A DNA stretch of 64,000 nucleotides from Prochilodus magdalenae (taxonomy: Eukaryota > Chordata > Actinopteri > Characiformes > Prochilodontidae). The translations under genes were made by a program, and so were the position numbers. This document shows positions 1-12,462 of this stretch, in pieces. Every line of letters begins with the position of its first letter. Position 1 is the first letter of the stretch. The notes under the pieces were generated by a model. That model did no database searches. It saw only the letters and a list, made by a program, of their open reading frames with translations, and was not told where the DNA came from. The stretch spans positions 47,501 through 111,500 of the forward strand of contig JAMWET010000914.1 in the NCBI GenBank assembly GCA_024036415.1, given 5' to 3'.

Positions 1-140
1 CACACACACACACTCCCACTCTTACAGTCAAACTCACACATACACAAACATACTCCACACACACACACACACACACACACTCTCCAACCCACACTCACAC
101 ACACACACACTCTCTCTCTCCCACCCCACACACACACCTC
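1..140. repeat. (CA)n/(CT)n microsatellite
   Basis: Interrupted CA dinucleotide tract with short CT stretches and CCCAC interruptions, running off the left edge of the window. No coding potential. Confidence 0.95.
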
Positions 141-1319
141 TTTTGATGCTCTACTTGCTCTATCTGGAACACAGCTGTTAACACTGTGTTTACACTGTGT
201 TCTCACTCCCATCCCAGCAGGGAAACCTCTCCACACCTTATTCTACCACCTCATGTCCAGAAATGAGTGCTGTGCCGGTGCCACACTGTCCTGCCTATTT
301 ACTCTTTAATGTCTGTTTAATTTATACTACTTACTGTATCGTTTCTAGTTGCACCTTCTTCCCGGAGTAAAGTCGTTTCACGCCGCTGTTTACTTGTACA
401 TGGATAGAATGACAGTAAAAGCCCCTTGTCTTGATTTGAACTAACATGACTTGTAACACCTTATGAGTGCATTCAGATAGCACTGCGAAATGTTTTAGAG
501 GAACAAGCTTATACTTTGTCACCCATCTCTGTGTCATCCAGCCTTAATGATGGCAACCGCTTATTATTCACAGAACCATTTGGCTTCATTCAAGGGTTGT
601 CCAGAAACCACAAACGCTCTTGGCCTCCCTGTAGCCATTGTGGTTTGAAGGCTGTATGTGAAAATAAATTCTCCCTTGTCCAAAGTGTTCTCCCAATCAC
701 GGCTGATTCCAGCTAGATAAGTCTAGAGACCTCAAACGGCAGCAATCTATTCTGCTGCATCTTCAGCGGGCAGAATGTTAAGCAGTCTTTCACACACGCT
801 AACTGGGAATTTAGCACAGTCCAGATAATGGCTCAGGCAAAAAGCCATTCACCAAGACCGCCAGACTCCATCCACCCACTTTGAATTAGAATTCACGATG
901 CCCCTCGTCTTTCTGTTTGCTGAAGAGGGAAGAAAATATAATTCCCGGTTTTTCCCAGATCCTCCAAGGAAGGAGCGGATGGGACGTGACTCGGCTTATT
1001 GAGAAATGACATTCACTTATTCCCCAACCCTCTTAAAAGAAAGGTCCGGCAAAGTATTATATTATGTCTCACCTTTAAAGCTGTTCTAACGCTGAGATTA
1101 AAGCTGAAACATCTGACATTTCGGGTCATTGATATTCTGCGGAGGACTCTGGCGCGCTTTCCATCCAGATCCATCTTGGATGTTTTATTATGGAAAGCAC
1201 ACCGACCTGAAACGAATGACTTTTTTGCTCATCTGAGGGCAGCCGAAAGATATTCCGCCTCGGAGGTGCAAGAATGTGGCATATTTAATATAAGGTATGT
1301 ATTCTCCTAATTACCATTC
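141..1319. other. No recognisable feature
   Basis: Ordinary mixed-composition DNA. A 103-codon open frame at 999-1310 (+) has no motif I recognise and no clear splice or promoter context, so I do not call it a gene. Confidence 0.6.
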
Positions 1320-3090
1320 ATTAATAAATTCAGCAACACTTCGAATGAATCCTGTATTTATAATGCACTATGAATGCATTATATGGCATACATAACACCT
1401 TATAACACATGACATAAGCTGGTTTAAAGTCAATGAAACGTTTTTAATAACATACATAATACTTACAAGCAATGCATGCAAGAGTATGCAACTTGATAAT
1501 GCCAGGCTTCATAACACCTTATAACATCTGTCCATAAGAACACTGTAGACACTAATCCTGTAACGCACCATAATGCAAGTTTTATGCCAGACCACTACAG
1601 CCTTTATGTAAAGTGAGTTATATAATTTAAATGTTTAATTAATTAAATTTCAGTACATTGTATGTTATAAAGCATTATAAGTGGTCTTTACAGGCTCTGG
1701 ATGAAGTTAGATTGTCAGACAGGTAATATAGTGTGAGTATGTTGCTCAGCTTTCTTTTAGGACTTGAATAAGCAGAATACAGTACAGCATTTATGCTTAT
1801 AAGGTTCTTATGAACAGATGTCATAGTGCATTATAACACCTGACGTTATAAAGTTGTATACTCAGGTTTTATAAAGTGTTCTGCATGTCATTATGAGTGG
1901 TTGTAGGTAATTATACAAGAATACGCCTGGTATTATAAGGCATTATGTATGTCTTATAACACATTATAAGTGCATTTAGATAGCATTATGAATACAGGAT
2001 TTATATGTATGATAAAATTCTACATTTTTATAGGATAAAAAAGAAAAACGCAAGCAAAATGCAAAAATTGTCTGTAACAGTTATGAATTTGGCATCCTTA
2101 ACGCATTATAAGCACATTCATAAAGATCTACAAAACATCCGTAATTTGTCGTACTTGACACAATCCTTTATAACTGCACCTAAATGATCAGATTGGTGCA
2201 TATAAACCGTTGCACCCCCACAGTATAAGGTTTTATGGCACAAAGTGTCATAACGCATTATAATTCATATACTGTATCTAACATTGGTGACAGCATCATA
2301 AACCTAGCAACAAATATTGTGGTCGTTCATACGATGTCTAAACTCTAACATACTCTCAGATGTTCCCCAGTATCTTCAAAATGAATATAGCTTAATAACT
2401 GCAATGAACAGGCAATGTATACTTATAAGCTCTCTATACAGACTTCAGGTAAAATGATGTTGTTGGGCAGCTCTATGAATTAGTATATGTTAATACAAGC
2501 ACATAACACAAACTGCCTTCAACAACTAGAGATTATGTCAGTGATCTCAGGAATATACAGGTTATAATGCATTATGTCACTTTGTACTATGAAACTTTAT
2601 ACTGTGGTGTTAACATTGATAAATCTTTCTATGAATCAGGTATCCATAATATAAGACCTTTCTTAAAGATCTATAAAGCATTTATAATGTTTTATAATGC
2701 TTGACATAAGCTTTTGCAACTGTACATAAATGTTCATAGTCACACTTAAACTGGTATAACATCGCATCATAAGGCTCCATAGCACAAACATAGATTTTTC
2801 CTGTTCTTAACATGTATCATAAAGCTTAATACCTTCATCCACATAATGCATTCATTCACAGAGCTTATAAGAGTTCATTAGAAGTATCCTGAGGAACTCA
2901 TATCCTGAGGAACAGGGAGTGGTCTTACTGTGGGTCTCGATATAAAGCATTATGCAAATGAACACGTCGTTAGTTATTTAGCTTTATAATACCAGGTTCA
3001 CAGATAATGTTAATAACAGGGAACTATAAACATTATAATGCATTATGTCTCTTTGAGCTTTGAAGCCCTTAAACTATTGTGTTATAACAG
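1320..3090. repeat. Degenerate AT-rich region related to the 145-bp satellite
   Basis: Very AT-rich sequence saturated with words such as CATTATAA, TTATAATGCATTATA and ATAACACCTTATAAC. There is no clean periodicity, but the same words build the satellite that starts next to it. I infer a decayed or ancestral edge of that array. Many of the words are palindromic. Confidence 0.65.
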
Positions 3091-3930
3091 TTTATGAACA
3101 TATATGCACAAATGTTCAAAGGCCTATGTCTTGTATTATGAATCACTATAAAGACTTCATAGATCTTTATGAATGCAGTTATAATGCATTATAGATAACT
3201 GATTCATTCAGAAAGTGCTACCACAACAGTTCATGTGTGAGATTATGAACATATATGCAAAGTAAGGCCTATGTCTTGTATCATGAATCATTATAAAGAC
3301 TTTATAGATTTTTATGAATGCAGTTATAATGCATTATAGATATCTGATTCATTCAGAAAGTGTTACCACAACAGTTCATGTGTGAGATTACGAACATATA
3401 TGCAAAGTAAGGCCTATGTCTTGTATCATGAATCATTATAAAGACTTTATAGATCTCTATGAATGCAGTTATAATGCATTATAGATAACTGATTCATTCA
3501 GAAACGTGTTACCACAACAGTTCATGTGTGAGATTATTGAACATATATGCACAGTTATAAAGACCTATGTGTCTATGTATTATGAATCATTATAAAAACT
3601 TTATAGATCTTTATGAATTGCAGTTTATAATGCAATTATAGATACATGATTCATTCAGAAAAGTGTTCCCACAACAGTTCATGTGTGAGATTATGAACAT
3701 ATATGCAAAGTAAGGCCTATGTCTTGTATCATGAATCATTATGAAGACTTTATAGATCTTTATGAATGCAGTTATGATGCATTATAGATACCTGATTCAC
3801 AGAAAGTGTTACCACAACAGTTCATGTGTGAGATTATGAACATATATGCAAAGGCCTATGTCTTGTATCATGAATCATTATAAAGACTTTATAGATCTTT
3901 ATGAATGCAGTTATAATGCATTATAGATAC
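3091..3930. repeat. ~145-bp AT-rich satellite array, left part
   Basis: Roughly six tandem units. Each runs from CTGATTCATTCAGAAAGTG through GTTCATGTGTGAGATTATG and CCTATGTCTTGTATCATG to GCAGTTATAATGCATTATAG. The array is interrupted at 3,930 by a LINE fragment and resumes at 4,858 in the same orientation and at the same point of the unit. Confidence 0.93.
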
Positions 3931-4857
3931 ATAATGCAACCTGCCACAGCAGCTCCTCTGCAACTTCTACAGATCCACCGTGGAGAGCATCCTGACAAGC
4001 TGCATCACTGTGTGGTATGGTAGTGCCACCTCTGCTGAGCGCAAGGCCCTGCAGAGGGTGGTAAAGACTGCACAGCACATCACTAGCATCTACCTCTGTC
4101 TCCTTCCCACCTAACCCATAACAGGACATCTACGACAAGAGATGTCTGATGAGGAAAGCAGTCCACATATCCTCAGCACCCCACACACCCCAGCCATCCC
4201 CTCTTCCAAACCTCTGCCCTCCGGAAAGAGTACCAGGAACATCCGAGCCAGAACCACCAGGTTCAGGAAACAGTTTCTACCGAGTACTAGCTGTCTAAAC
4301 CTTGGTCACAACCAGCAGCGCCTAACAGAACATGGACCCACAGACACTAAGACTGCTACTGATTTGTAGTTCCCTCTACCTCACAGGACTGTTCGCACCG
4401 CACTTTAACTCACCTGTATACTTGAACATCCAGTTTTGTTTTATTTTTATCCCATATTTATTATATATACTGAACAATCTGTTACAAGCATTGGGCTGTA
4501 CATACATTAAGCTGCTATTAAGCTGCATTTCACCCACCTGGCACTGTAACCTTTATATATTCATAATGGTTCAACCACATACTTACTGATACGGGCGCTA
4601 CTACTTTTGCACATGTCCTTTGCACAGTACACATACTGTACACATACTGTACTGTTTCGCACACATTGTTTTGTTTTGTCTATTGTCTGTATGCACACAT
4701 TGTTTTGTCTATTGTCTTTGCACTACGCTATTTATATATATATATATATACATATTATTCACTGCACTGGAAAAGGAGCCTGACCGTGTTTCGTTATACT
4801 GTACAACCCTGTATTGGTATAATGACAATAAAGTTGAATTGAATTGAATTGAATTGA
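3931..4857 (+). mobile_element. 3' end of an L2/CR1-type non-LTR retrotransposon, inserted in the satellite
   Basis: The first ~200 bp translate in one frame to a reverse-transcriptase C-terminal region, including FYRSTVESILTSCITVWYG and ERKALQRVVKTAQHI. A stop follows, and a shifted frame then gives PSGKSTRNIRARTTRFRK, typical of the C-terminal tail of teleost L2-like ORF2 proteins. The 3' UTR ends with AATGACAATAAAGTTGAATT and a short (GAATT)n tail. The element is 5'-truncated and dead, with frameshifts and an internal (TA)n near 4,731-4,750. Satellite sequence flanks both sides, with a possible 4-bp target duplication ATAC (3,927-3,930 and 4,858-4,861). The fragment is therefore younger than the array it splits. 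The exact clade (L2, CR1 or Rex) is uncertain. Confidence 0.85.
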
Positions 4858-7830
4858 ATACCTGATTCATTCAGAAAGTGTTACCACAACAGTTCATGTG
4901 TGAGATTATGAACATATATGCACAGTTAGAAAGGCCTATGTCTTGTATCATGAATCATTATAAAAACTTTATAGATCTTTATGAATGCAGTTATTGAATG
5001 CCACTTGATAGGATACCTTATTAATGAAAGTGTTACCTAACAACAGTTTCTGTGTGAGATTATGAACATGTAATGTACAGTTACAAAGAACTATGTCTTG
5101 TATCATGATATCATTTTATATAAGACTGTCGTATAGATCTTTATGAAATGCAGTTATAATGCATTATAGATAAACCTGATTACAGAAAGTGTTACCCAAA
5201 CAGTTCATGTGTGAGATTTATGAAACATATATGCACATTAGAAAGACCTATGTCTTGTTATCATGAATCGTTATAAAGACTTTGTTAGATCTTATGAAGC
5301 AGTTATAATGCATTATAGATAACTGATTCAATTCAGAAAGTGTTACCTCACAACAGTTCATGTGTGAGATTACGAAACATATATGCAAATATAAGCCTAT
5401 GTCTTGTATCATGAATCATTATAAACACTTTATAGATCTTTATGAACTGCAGTTATATATTCCATTATAGTCTAACTGATTCATTCCCCCCCAGAAAGTG
5501 TTACCACAACAGTTCTTGTGTGAGATTATGAAACATATATGCACAGTTAGAAAGACCTATTTCTTGTATTATGAATCATTATAAAGACTTTTATAGTATC
5601 GTTATGAATGCAGTTATAATGCATTATAGATACCTGATTCCATTCAGAAGTGCTACCCCACAACAGTTCATGTGTGAGATTATGAACATATAGGCCAAAG
5701 TAAGGCCTATGTCTTGTATCATGAATCATTATGAAGACTTTATAGATCTTTATGAATGCAGTTATAATGCATTATAGATACCTGATTCATTCAGAAAGTG
5801 TTACCACAACAGTTCATGTGTGAGATTAGGAACATATATGCAAAGTAAGGCCTATGTCTTATATCATGAATCATTATAAAGACTTTATAGTTCTTTATGA
5901 ATGCAGTTATGATGCATTATAGATACCTGATTAATTGAAAGTGTTACCACAACAGTTCATGTGTGAAATTAGGAACATATATGCACAGTTAGAAAAGACG
6001 ATATGTGCATTGTATCATGAATCATTATAAAGACTTTTTATAGATCTTTATGAATGCAGTTATATGCATTATAGGGATACTGAATTCATTCAGAAAGTGT
6101 TACCACAACAGTTCATGTGTGAGATTAGGAACATATATGCAAAGTAAGGCCTATGTCTTATATCATGAATCATTATAAAGACTTTATAGTTCTTTATGAA
6201 TGCAGTTATGATGCATTATAGATACCCTGATATTCATTCAGAAAGTGTTACCACAACAGATTTCATGGGTGAGATTATGAACATTTACGTATGGCAAAAG
6301 TTACAAAGGCCTATGTCTTTGTATCATGGAATCATTATAAAGACTTTATAGATCTTTATGAATGCAGTTATAATGCATTATAGGATACCTGATTCATTCA
6401 GAAAGTGGTACCACAACAATTAGTTCATGTGTGAGAGTAATAACAATATATGCACAGTTAGAAAGACCTATGTCTTGTATTATGAATCATTATAAAGACT
6501 TTATAGATCGTTATGAATGCAGTTATAATGCATTATAGATACCTGATTCATTCAGAAAGTGCTACCACAACAGTTCATGTGTGAGATTATGAACATATAT
6601 GCAAAGTAAGTCTACATGTATCAAGGCCCTATGTCTTGTATCATGAATCATTATAAAGACTTTATAGATCTTTATGAATGCAGTTATAATGCATTATAGA
6701 TACCTGATTCATTCAGAAAGTGTTACCACAACAGTTCATGTGTGAGATTATGAACATATATGCAAAGTAAGGCCTATGTCTTGTATCATGAATCATTATA
6801 AAGACTTTATAGATCTTTATGAATGCAGTTATAATGCATTATAGATACCTGATTCATTGAAAGTGTTACCACAACAGTTCATGTGTGAGATTAGGAACAT
6901 ATATGCACAGTTAGAAAGACCTATGTCTTGTATCATGAATCATTATAAAGACTTTATAGATCTTTATGAATGCAGTTATAATGCATTATAGATAACTGAT
7001 TCATTCAGAAAGTGTTACCACAACAGTTCATGTGTGAGATTACGAACATATATGCAAAATAAGGCCTATGTCTTGTATCATGAATCATTATAAAGACTTT
7101 ATAGATCTTTATGAATGCAGTTATAATGCATTATAGATACCTGATTCATTCAGAAAGTGTTACCACAACAGTTAATGTGTGAGATTATGAACATTTATGT
7201 ACAGTTACAAAGGCCTATGTCTTGTATCATGAATCATTATAAAGACTTTATAGATCTTTATGAATGCAGTTATAATGCATTATAGATAACTGATTCATTC
7301 AGAAAGTGTTACCACAACAGTTCATGTGTGAGATTATGAACATATATGCACAGTTAGAAAGACCTATGTCTTGTATTATGAATCATTATAAAGACTTTAT
7401 AGATCTTTATGAATGCAGTTATAATGCATTATAGATACCTGATTCATTCAGAAAGTGTTACCACAACAGTTCATGTGTGAGATTATGAACATATATGCAA
7501 AGTAAGGCCTATGTCTTGTATCATGAATCATTATGAAGACTTTATAGATCTTTATGAATGCAGTTATAATGCATTATAGATACCTGATTCATTCAGAAAG
7601 TGTTACCACAACAGTTCATGTGTGAGATTATAAACATATTTGCAAAGTAAGACCTATGTCTTGTATCATGAATTACATAATTCATGATACAAGACATAAA
7701 TGTTTGTAACTAACATTTATGTACAGTTACAAAGGCTTTTGTCAAGTATTATAAAGTATTATGAATGTTTCATTGATCTTTATGAATGCAGTTATAATGC
7801 AATATGTATAACTGATTCATAGAAAGTGTT
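4858..7830. repeat. ~145-bp AT-rich satellite array, right part
   Basis: About 20 further tandem units. Units between about 6,480 and 7,600 are nearly identical. Those between about 4,980 and 6,480 carry many one- to few-base insertions, such as a run of C after TTCATT at ~5,484. The last units (7,650-7,830) are rearranged and fade out. Open frames in the array are by-products of the repeat. Confidence 0.94.
7657..7696. repeat. Perfect hairpin inside the satellite (inverted partial unit)
   Basis: Left arm TGTCTTGTATCATGAATT (7,657-7,674), loop ACAT, right arm AATTCATGATACAAGACA (7,679-7,696): 18 of 18 pairs. The right arm is the satellite unit in reverse. A second small inverted pair, TAAATGTT/AACATTTA, follows immediately. 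Confidence 0.9.
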
Positions 7831-8600
7831 AGAGTGTCATCATGGAACACAGGTATAGGAAGGTTGTTTGGTAAGCACTGCTGTATAACACAGTTAAAGC
7901 AGTTAGTGGAAGGACAAGGTAAGTGGACCGTAAATGTGTGGGGCCCGGCCTTACTCAGTGCCGTTCAATAGCTGGGATCCGTTTTGGAGTGTGCTCTCAA
8001 AGTAGCCAGCCAAGGTCTCATAAATTTCCACAAACTGTAATTATCATGGTGGCCTATTATCTATCCTAATCACCATAGACACAATTAGCGGCAAACAGCA
8101 TGCATGAGGAACCGGTTCTGAAAAATCTCAACCGGTCAAGGATAATGCCATAACCGGAACACAGATTCCCTCACGTTTCACGAAACCCGGGAGAATGTGA
8201 AGACTGGTAGTCTTTTTAGCTTATGGAGCTCTGCCTTCACCACCAACGTGTGCAATAGACTCACCAACACCTGGTCTACAGTGGTCCTGCGGTCGGAAAT
8301 GATGAATGGGGTGAAGGGCGGGTGATAAATAGTGCATGACAGCAGAAGGATGTGGTCTGTAATCGTATAGCTCTGTAGTAGAGCTATAAGATAGCCGGAA
8401 TGAATGAAGTGGCCAGAGCGTGGACTGTATAGAGGTGGTAACCGTATAGCTGAAACAGCGACTGTATAAATAGCTGGATTGGAATCGGTAGGGTGCCATA
8501 AAACAAGATGAAATATATCTGAGTCAGCAGAGTAAACACATCGACCCAAAGCAGCTGAGCTCAGCCTTGAAGCGCCGCCTTCCTTTGGGAGGGTAGGAAG
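7831..8600. other. No recognisable feature
   Basis: Mixed-composition sequence. A 143-codon open frame on the minus strand (8,178-8,609) and an overlapping 92-codon one have no recognisable domain and an unconvincing composition. No repeat family was identified. Confidence 0.5.
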
Positions 8601-8930
8601 AACTATCAAGAGTAGAAGCTAAGTGGCTTGAGTTGATTCAAACCTTAGAAGGAGAAAATATTGAACCGACTATAGAAATTAAGCTCAGCTCACAACGTCA
8701 CATCGCCAGCTGAGGGCGCAGCTGCTGGCCTGCTATGCATACGACTGGCGAAATTCGTGAGGGCACTTCTTGGACCTGCTTTAGACTCATGCTGCTTCCT
8801 CTGCAGCCATTTCACAATCTCTTGCCTATACAGTGTTTCCCCAGTGTGGTCATTTCAGGGCTCTTACTGCTGCTGCCACAATGATCCCCCCCAGTGGGAA
8901 GCCCTATGCATGGTGCCCAGGGAGCAGTTG
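8601..8930. repeat. Direct duplication, copy 1
   Basis: Shares with 9,091-9,445 a series of words in the same order: ATCAAGAGTAGAAGCT, CCAGCTGAGGGC, ATGCATACGA, AATTCGTGAGGGCACTTCT and CTGCAGCCATTTCACAATCT. The offset is 490 bp at the start and 520 bp at CTGCAGCC. The copies differ by many substitutions and small indels. Confidence 0.85.
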
Positions 8931-9025
8931 GGAGTTAGGTTAAGTGCTTTGCTCAAAGTTGTTGCAGGGAACTGACCAGCGAGACTCCGGTCGAAAGGCT
9001 GGTTCCCTAACCTCCAGCCCAAGAC
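8905..9025 (-). mobile_element. tRNA-derived SINE fragment (SINE family 2)
   Basis: Read on the minus strand, this resembles the head of the SINE at 32,783-33,025: GGTTAGGGAACCAG, then a box-B-like region and the TGAGCAAAGCACTTAACC stretch. The plus strand shows AGCAGTTGGGAGTTAGGTTA and GGCTGGTTCCCTAACCTCC. It is truncated and diverged, and lies between the two copies of the local duplication. Confidence 0.65.
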
Positions 9026-9090
9026 TCTACAAAACTTGAATACCGTACCTCACTTTGCCTTGCTAATCTCGAAAGTTAGCATGTAATAAG

Positions 9091-9445
9091 AAATATCAAG
9101 AGTAGAAGCTGATTGGTTACAGTGGCTAATTCAAAATGTTGATTCAAACTCTGGACGCAGTAACTATCGAACTGACCATAGCATTGACCATCAAGGTCAA
9201 GCTCAGGTCACAATCTCAGATCACCAGCTGAGGGCTTCGCTGATAGCTGGCCATGCATACGATTGGTTAAATTCGTGAGGGCACTTCTGGGACCTGGTTT
9301 AGATTCACGCTGCTTCCTCTGCAGCCATTTCACAATCTCCTGCCAACTGCTGGCTTCCTGGTGTGGCCATTTCAGAGCTCCTCCTGCTGCTCTACCTGCC
9401 TTGGGCTTTCCATATTTGCACATGGAGGAGCAGGGAGAACTGGAA
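9091..9445. repeat. Direct duplication, copy 2
   Basis: Second copy of the block at 8,601-8,930, separated from it by a SINE fragment. Both copies end in a diverged GCTCCTCCTGCTGC-like stretch. Confidence 0.85.
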
Positions 9446-9540
9446 TTAGAGTTCAGAACCATTTGCCAAATCTTATTTCAGCCTACCACAACTGAGTTAG
9501 CATCTTTGTTTGTATTGATTTTCTGAGTTTACAGAAGTAG

Positions 9541-9600
9541 CTGAGTTGGCCGGTTAGCATAAAGGCAGCTATGCTAACCACTATACCATCAACAGTCCCA
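9541..9600 (-). mobile_element. tRNA-like SINE head fragment
   Basis: On the minus strand it reads TGGTATAGTGGTTAGCATAG, a good match to a tRNA A box with D arm, followed by a degenerate second half. No CCA end or full cloverleaf is visible. A SINE or tRNA pseudogene relic is more likely than a working tRNA gene. Confidence 0.5.
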
Positions 9601-10002
9601 GAACTGAGCCGTGTCACTAAATATAATTATTTTCTTGGTCCAAGTGGTCTTGAATGCACTTTTTAACGAAGCCTACAGTCTACCATAACTGTGTACAAGG
9701 ATCAGTTGATCATTAGTGGCAACGTCCTCATAATACTGGTGAAAATTCACACTTTATTGCGAGATTGGCTTCACAAAGTGTTAGCAAAAGTCCCACCAAA
9801 GCTAAGTAGTGCACAACCCACTGCAATGTGTAATATGCAGACATTATTTATGCATATATATATATATATATATATAATTATTATTATTACATTTTATGCA
9901 TTTTCTAAAGTTAATTAGTTATAACAATGCTTGATAGCCTCCGACTAACTCAAGTCTACTTACATATGTCAGGACCACATAAGCTCACCAGACAGAAACA
10001 TA
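9601..10002. other. No gene; contains a (TA)n microsatellite
   Basis: AT-rich non-coding sequence with a (TA)n tract at about 9,855-9,876. No other structure was seen. Confidence 0.6.
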
Positions 10003-10375
10003 GTCACCTTGCATGTTTAAGGTGGTAGTAACTTCAGGATGATGGGGTTGTGAGTGACGGGATCCATAGATTGGAAAGAGGTGGGACAGTGCAGTAAATG
10101 TCTCCATCTGTGGAACATATCTCCAGAGCAGATGCTAATGTTTGGCTAAAAGGAATGACAGAGCATGTGGGCGTGGCCAAAGACCATAGTGTGAAGGAAG
10201 TAGCTGAATCTACAGGTGTATGGAAGCGTAGGGTTATGCGGGTCTACCAGCAGTGGCTGAAATTCCAGTCTACAGGGAATTCTCCTCGGAATTGTACCAG
10301 GGAAGTCGTCCACCAAATCTGGCACCAGAGTGTTTAAACATTATTGGTTATTGGTGCTGGTGGAGGTACTAGTTA
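10003..10375 (+). mobile_element. fragA copy 1: N-terminal piece of a Tc1/Tc3-like transposon
   Basis: Starts with the family's left terminus, GTCACCTTGCATGTTTAAGG. It continues through GTGAGTGACGGGATCCATAG to a segment that translates as GVAKDHSVKEVAES.GVWK plus RVYQQW. This resembles the helix-turn-helix DNA-binding region of Tc1/Tc3 transposases. A 79-codon open frame (10,098-10,337) covers it, but there is no catalytic domain and the C-terminal tail is frameshifted nonsense. It is a dead, internally deleted derivative. Confidence 0.75.
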
Positions 10376-10788
10376 CGATTCAGTCACAGTGTGAGCTCAC
10401 GGTATACACATTGTCCATTGACTGGTTCCTTAAAGTAACATCAGATATGTAAGAGAAGATACTGCCTGAAGGCTATTAGGATACCTAAGCTAGCTAGCAC
10501 TTTTTAACAGTTTCTGGTAATAGACTTTCTACTTCACGACTTCGCTATCAAGCAGATGTTTACCCCTAACATCAACTACACCCAAAAGACTATATGCATG
10601 TACCAAACTAATTAGGCTGCTGATTGGCTACTGGCATGCTATTAACGTCAGTACTTACTTAAACCCACTTCCTGTATTTCATATCCACATTGGCTTAAGC
10701 ACAACCCAACATTGACCTGTAACTTAAAAGAAGGGATTGCTGTTATGGGAATCAATATCTATCAAGTCAAGGTATCAACACGGAGCTG
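10376..10788. other. No recognisable feature
   Basis: Mixed-composition intergenic sequence with nothing identifiable. Confidence 0.6.
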
Positions 10789-12462
10789 TTCATGTGGATC
10801 CGTCCAACACCCTGTTGGTGGTGCAACAGGATGTTCCACCATTCCTCCTATTAATATTAGAGCTCAACCATAACCAAGTTGTAAGTCAGAACCAGACCTG
10901 GCCTCACCTGACCCATATCTTCAACATTTGAGCCAGAACCTGACCCAACCAATAGTACCGATTTTGGAATCAGAAACCAACCTTGCCCAACCTGGGTCAC
11001 AATGTTTAAGAATGAGAACCAGACCTTGCCAGACCTGATTCAGATCATCAAGTCAGGACCTGAACTAGCTCAACCCAAAGCGCCGAGCGTTGAGCCAAAA
11101 ACCTGACATGACCTTACAAAACGCTCCATGTTTAGAGTCAGAACCGTACCAGACCTAACCTGAAACATATCCTCTGAGCCAGAACCTTGACCCAACCAAC
11201 AGGACCAAGTTTGGAATTAGACACCAAACTAGCCCATTACCATGTTTTAGAATCAGAACCAGACCTTGCCAGACCTGATCCAGATCATCAAGTTTTAAGT
11301 CAAAACCTGAGCCGGCTAAACCCAAAGCAGCATGTTTGGGTCAGAACCAGACCTGGACTTACCTAACCCACATCCTCAGAGTTTTGAACACCCTGTTGGT
11401 AGTGCATGGGTAAGTATGTTCCACCATTGCTCCTTAGGATTAGTGCTATCATGGGTAATTATGTTCCACCACCTTGCTCCTGATAGGATTAGAGCTGACT
11501 AAACCCAAAGCACCAAGTATGTGTCAGAACCAGACCTGGACTTACCTGACCCATATCGTCAACATTTGAGCCAGTTCCTGACCCAACCAATTGGACCAAT
11601 TTTGGAATCAGAACCCATCCTAGCCCATCCCGGATCACCATGTTTTAGAAGCAGAACCAGACCTTGCCAGACCTGATCCAGATCATCACGTTTTAAGTCA
11701 AAACCTGAGCCGGCTAAACCCAAAGCACCATGTTTGGGTCAAAGACCTTAACTGACTGAACACCCTGTTGGTTGTGCATGGGTAAGTATGTTCCACCATT
11801 GCTACTTAGGATTCACCAAGCATCAAGTTCTAAGTCAGAACCAGACCCGGCCTCACCTGACCCATATCATCAACATTTGAGCCAGAACCTGACCCAACCA
11901 ATAGCACCAATTTTGGAATCAGAACCCATCCTTGCCCAACCTAGGCCACCATGTTTTAGAATAAGAACCAGACCTTGCTAGACCTGATTCAGATCGTCAA
12001 GTTTTAAGTCAAAACCTAAACTGGCTAAACCCAAAGCACCATGTTTGAGTCAGAACCAGACCTGGACTTACCTAACCCACATCCGCAGAGTTTTGAACAC
12101 CCTGTTGGTGGTGCATGGGTAATTATGTTCCACTATTGCTCCTTAGGATTAGAGCTCACCAAGCACCAAGTTCTAAGTCAGAACCAGACCTGGCCTCACC
12201 TGACCCATATCATCAACATTTGAGCCAGAACCTGACCCAACCAATTGGACCAATTTTGGAATCAGAACCCAACCTAGCCCATCCCGGACCACCATGTTTT
12301 AGAAGCAGAACCAGACCTTGCCAGACCTGATCCAGATCGTCAAGTTTTAAGTCAAAACCTGAGCCGGCTAAACCCAAAGCACCATGTTTGAGTCAGAACC
12401 AGACCTGGACTTACCTAACCCACATCCTCAGAGTTTTGAACACCCTGTTGGTGGTGCATGGG
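10789..12462. repeat. ~340-bp satellite with internal sub-repeats (T1)
   Basis: The anchor CACCCTGTTGGTGGTGCA recurs near 10,805, 11,386, 11,760, 12,101 and 12,440. Spacing is 580, 374, 341 and 339 bp, so the right units are regular and the left ones degenerate. Each unit contains several copies of GTCAGAACCAGACCTGG-type words and ACCATGTTTTAGAA. Short Pro/Gln-rich open frames in it are artefacts of the repeat. Confidence 0.88.

Noticed and set aside
8178..8609. 143-codon minus-strand open frame
   Set aside because: An equally long competing frame overlaps it. There are no domain, signal peptide or splice signals, and the start is uncertain.
9541..9600. Functional tRNA gene on the minus strand
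   Set aside because: The A-box half is convincing, but no complete acceptor stem, anticodon arm or matching T arm can be folded; kept as a SINE or tRNA relic.
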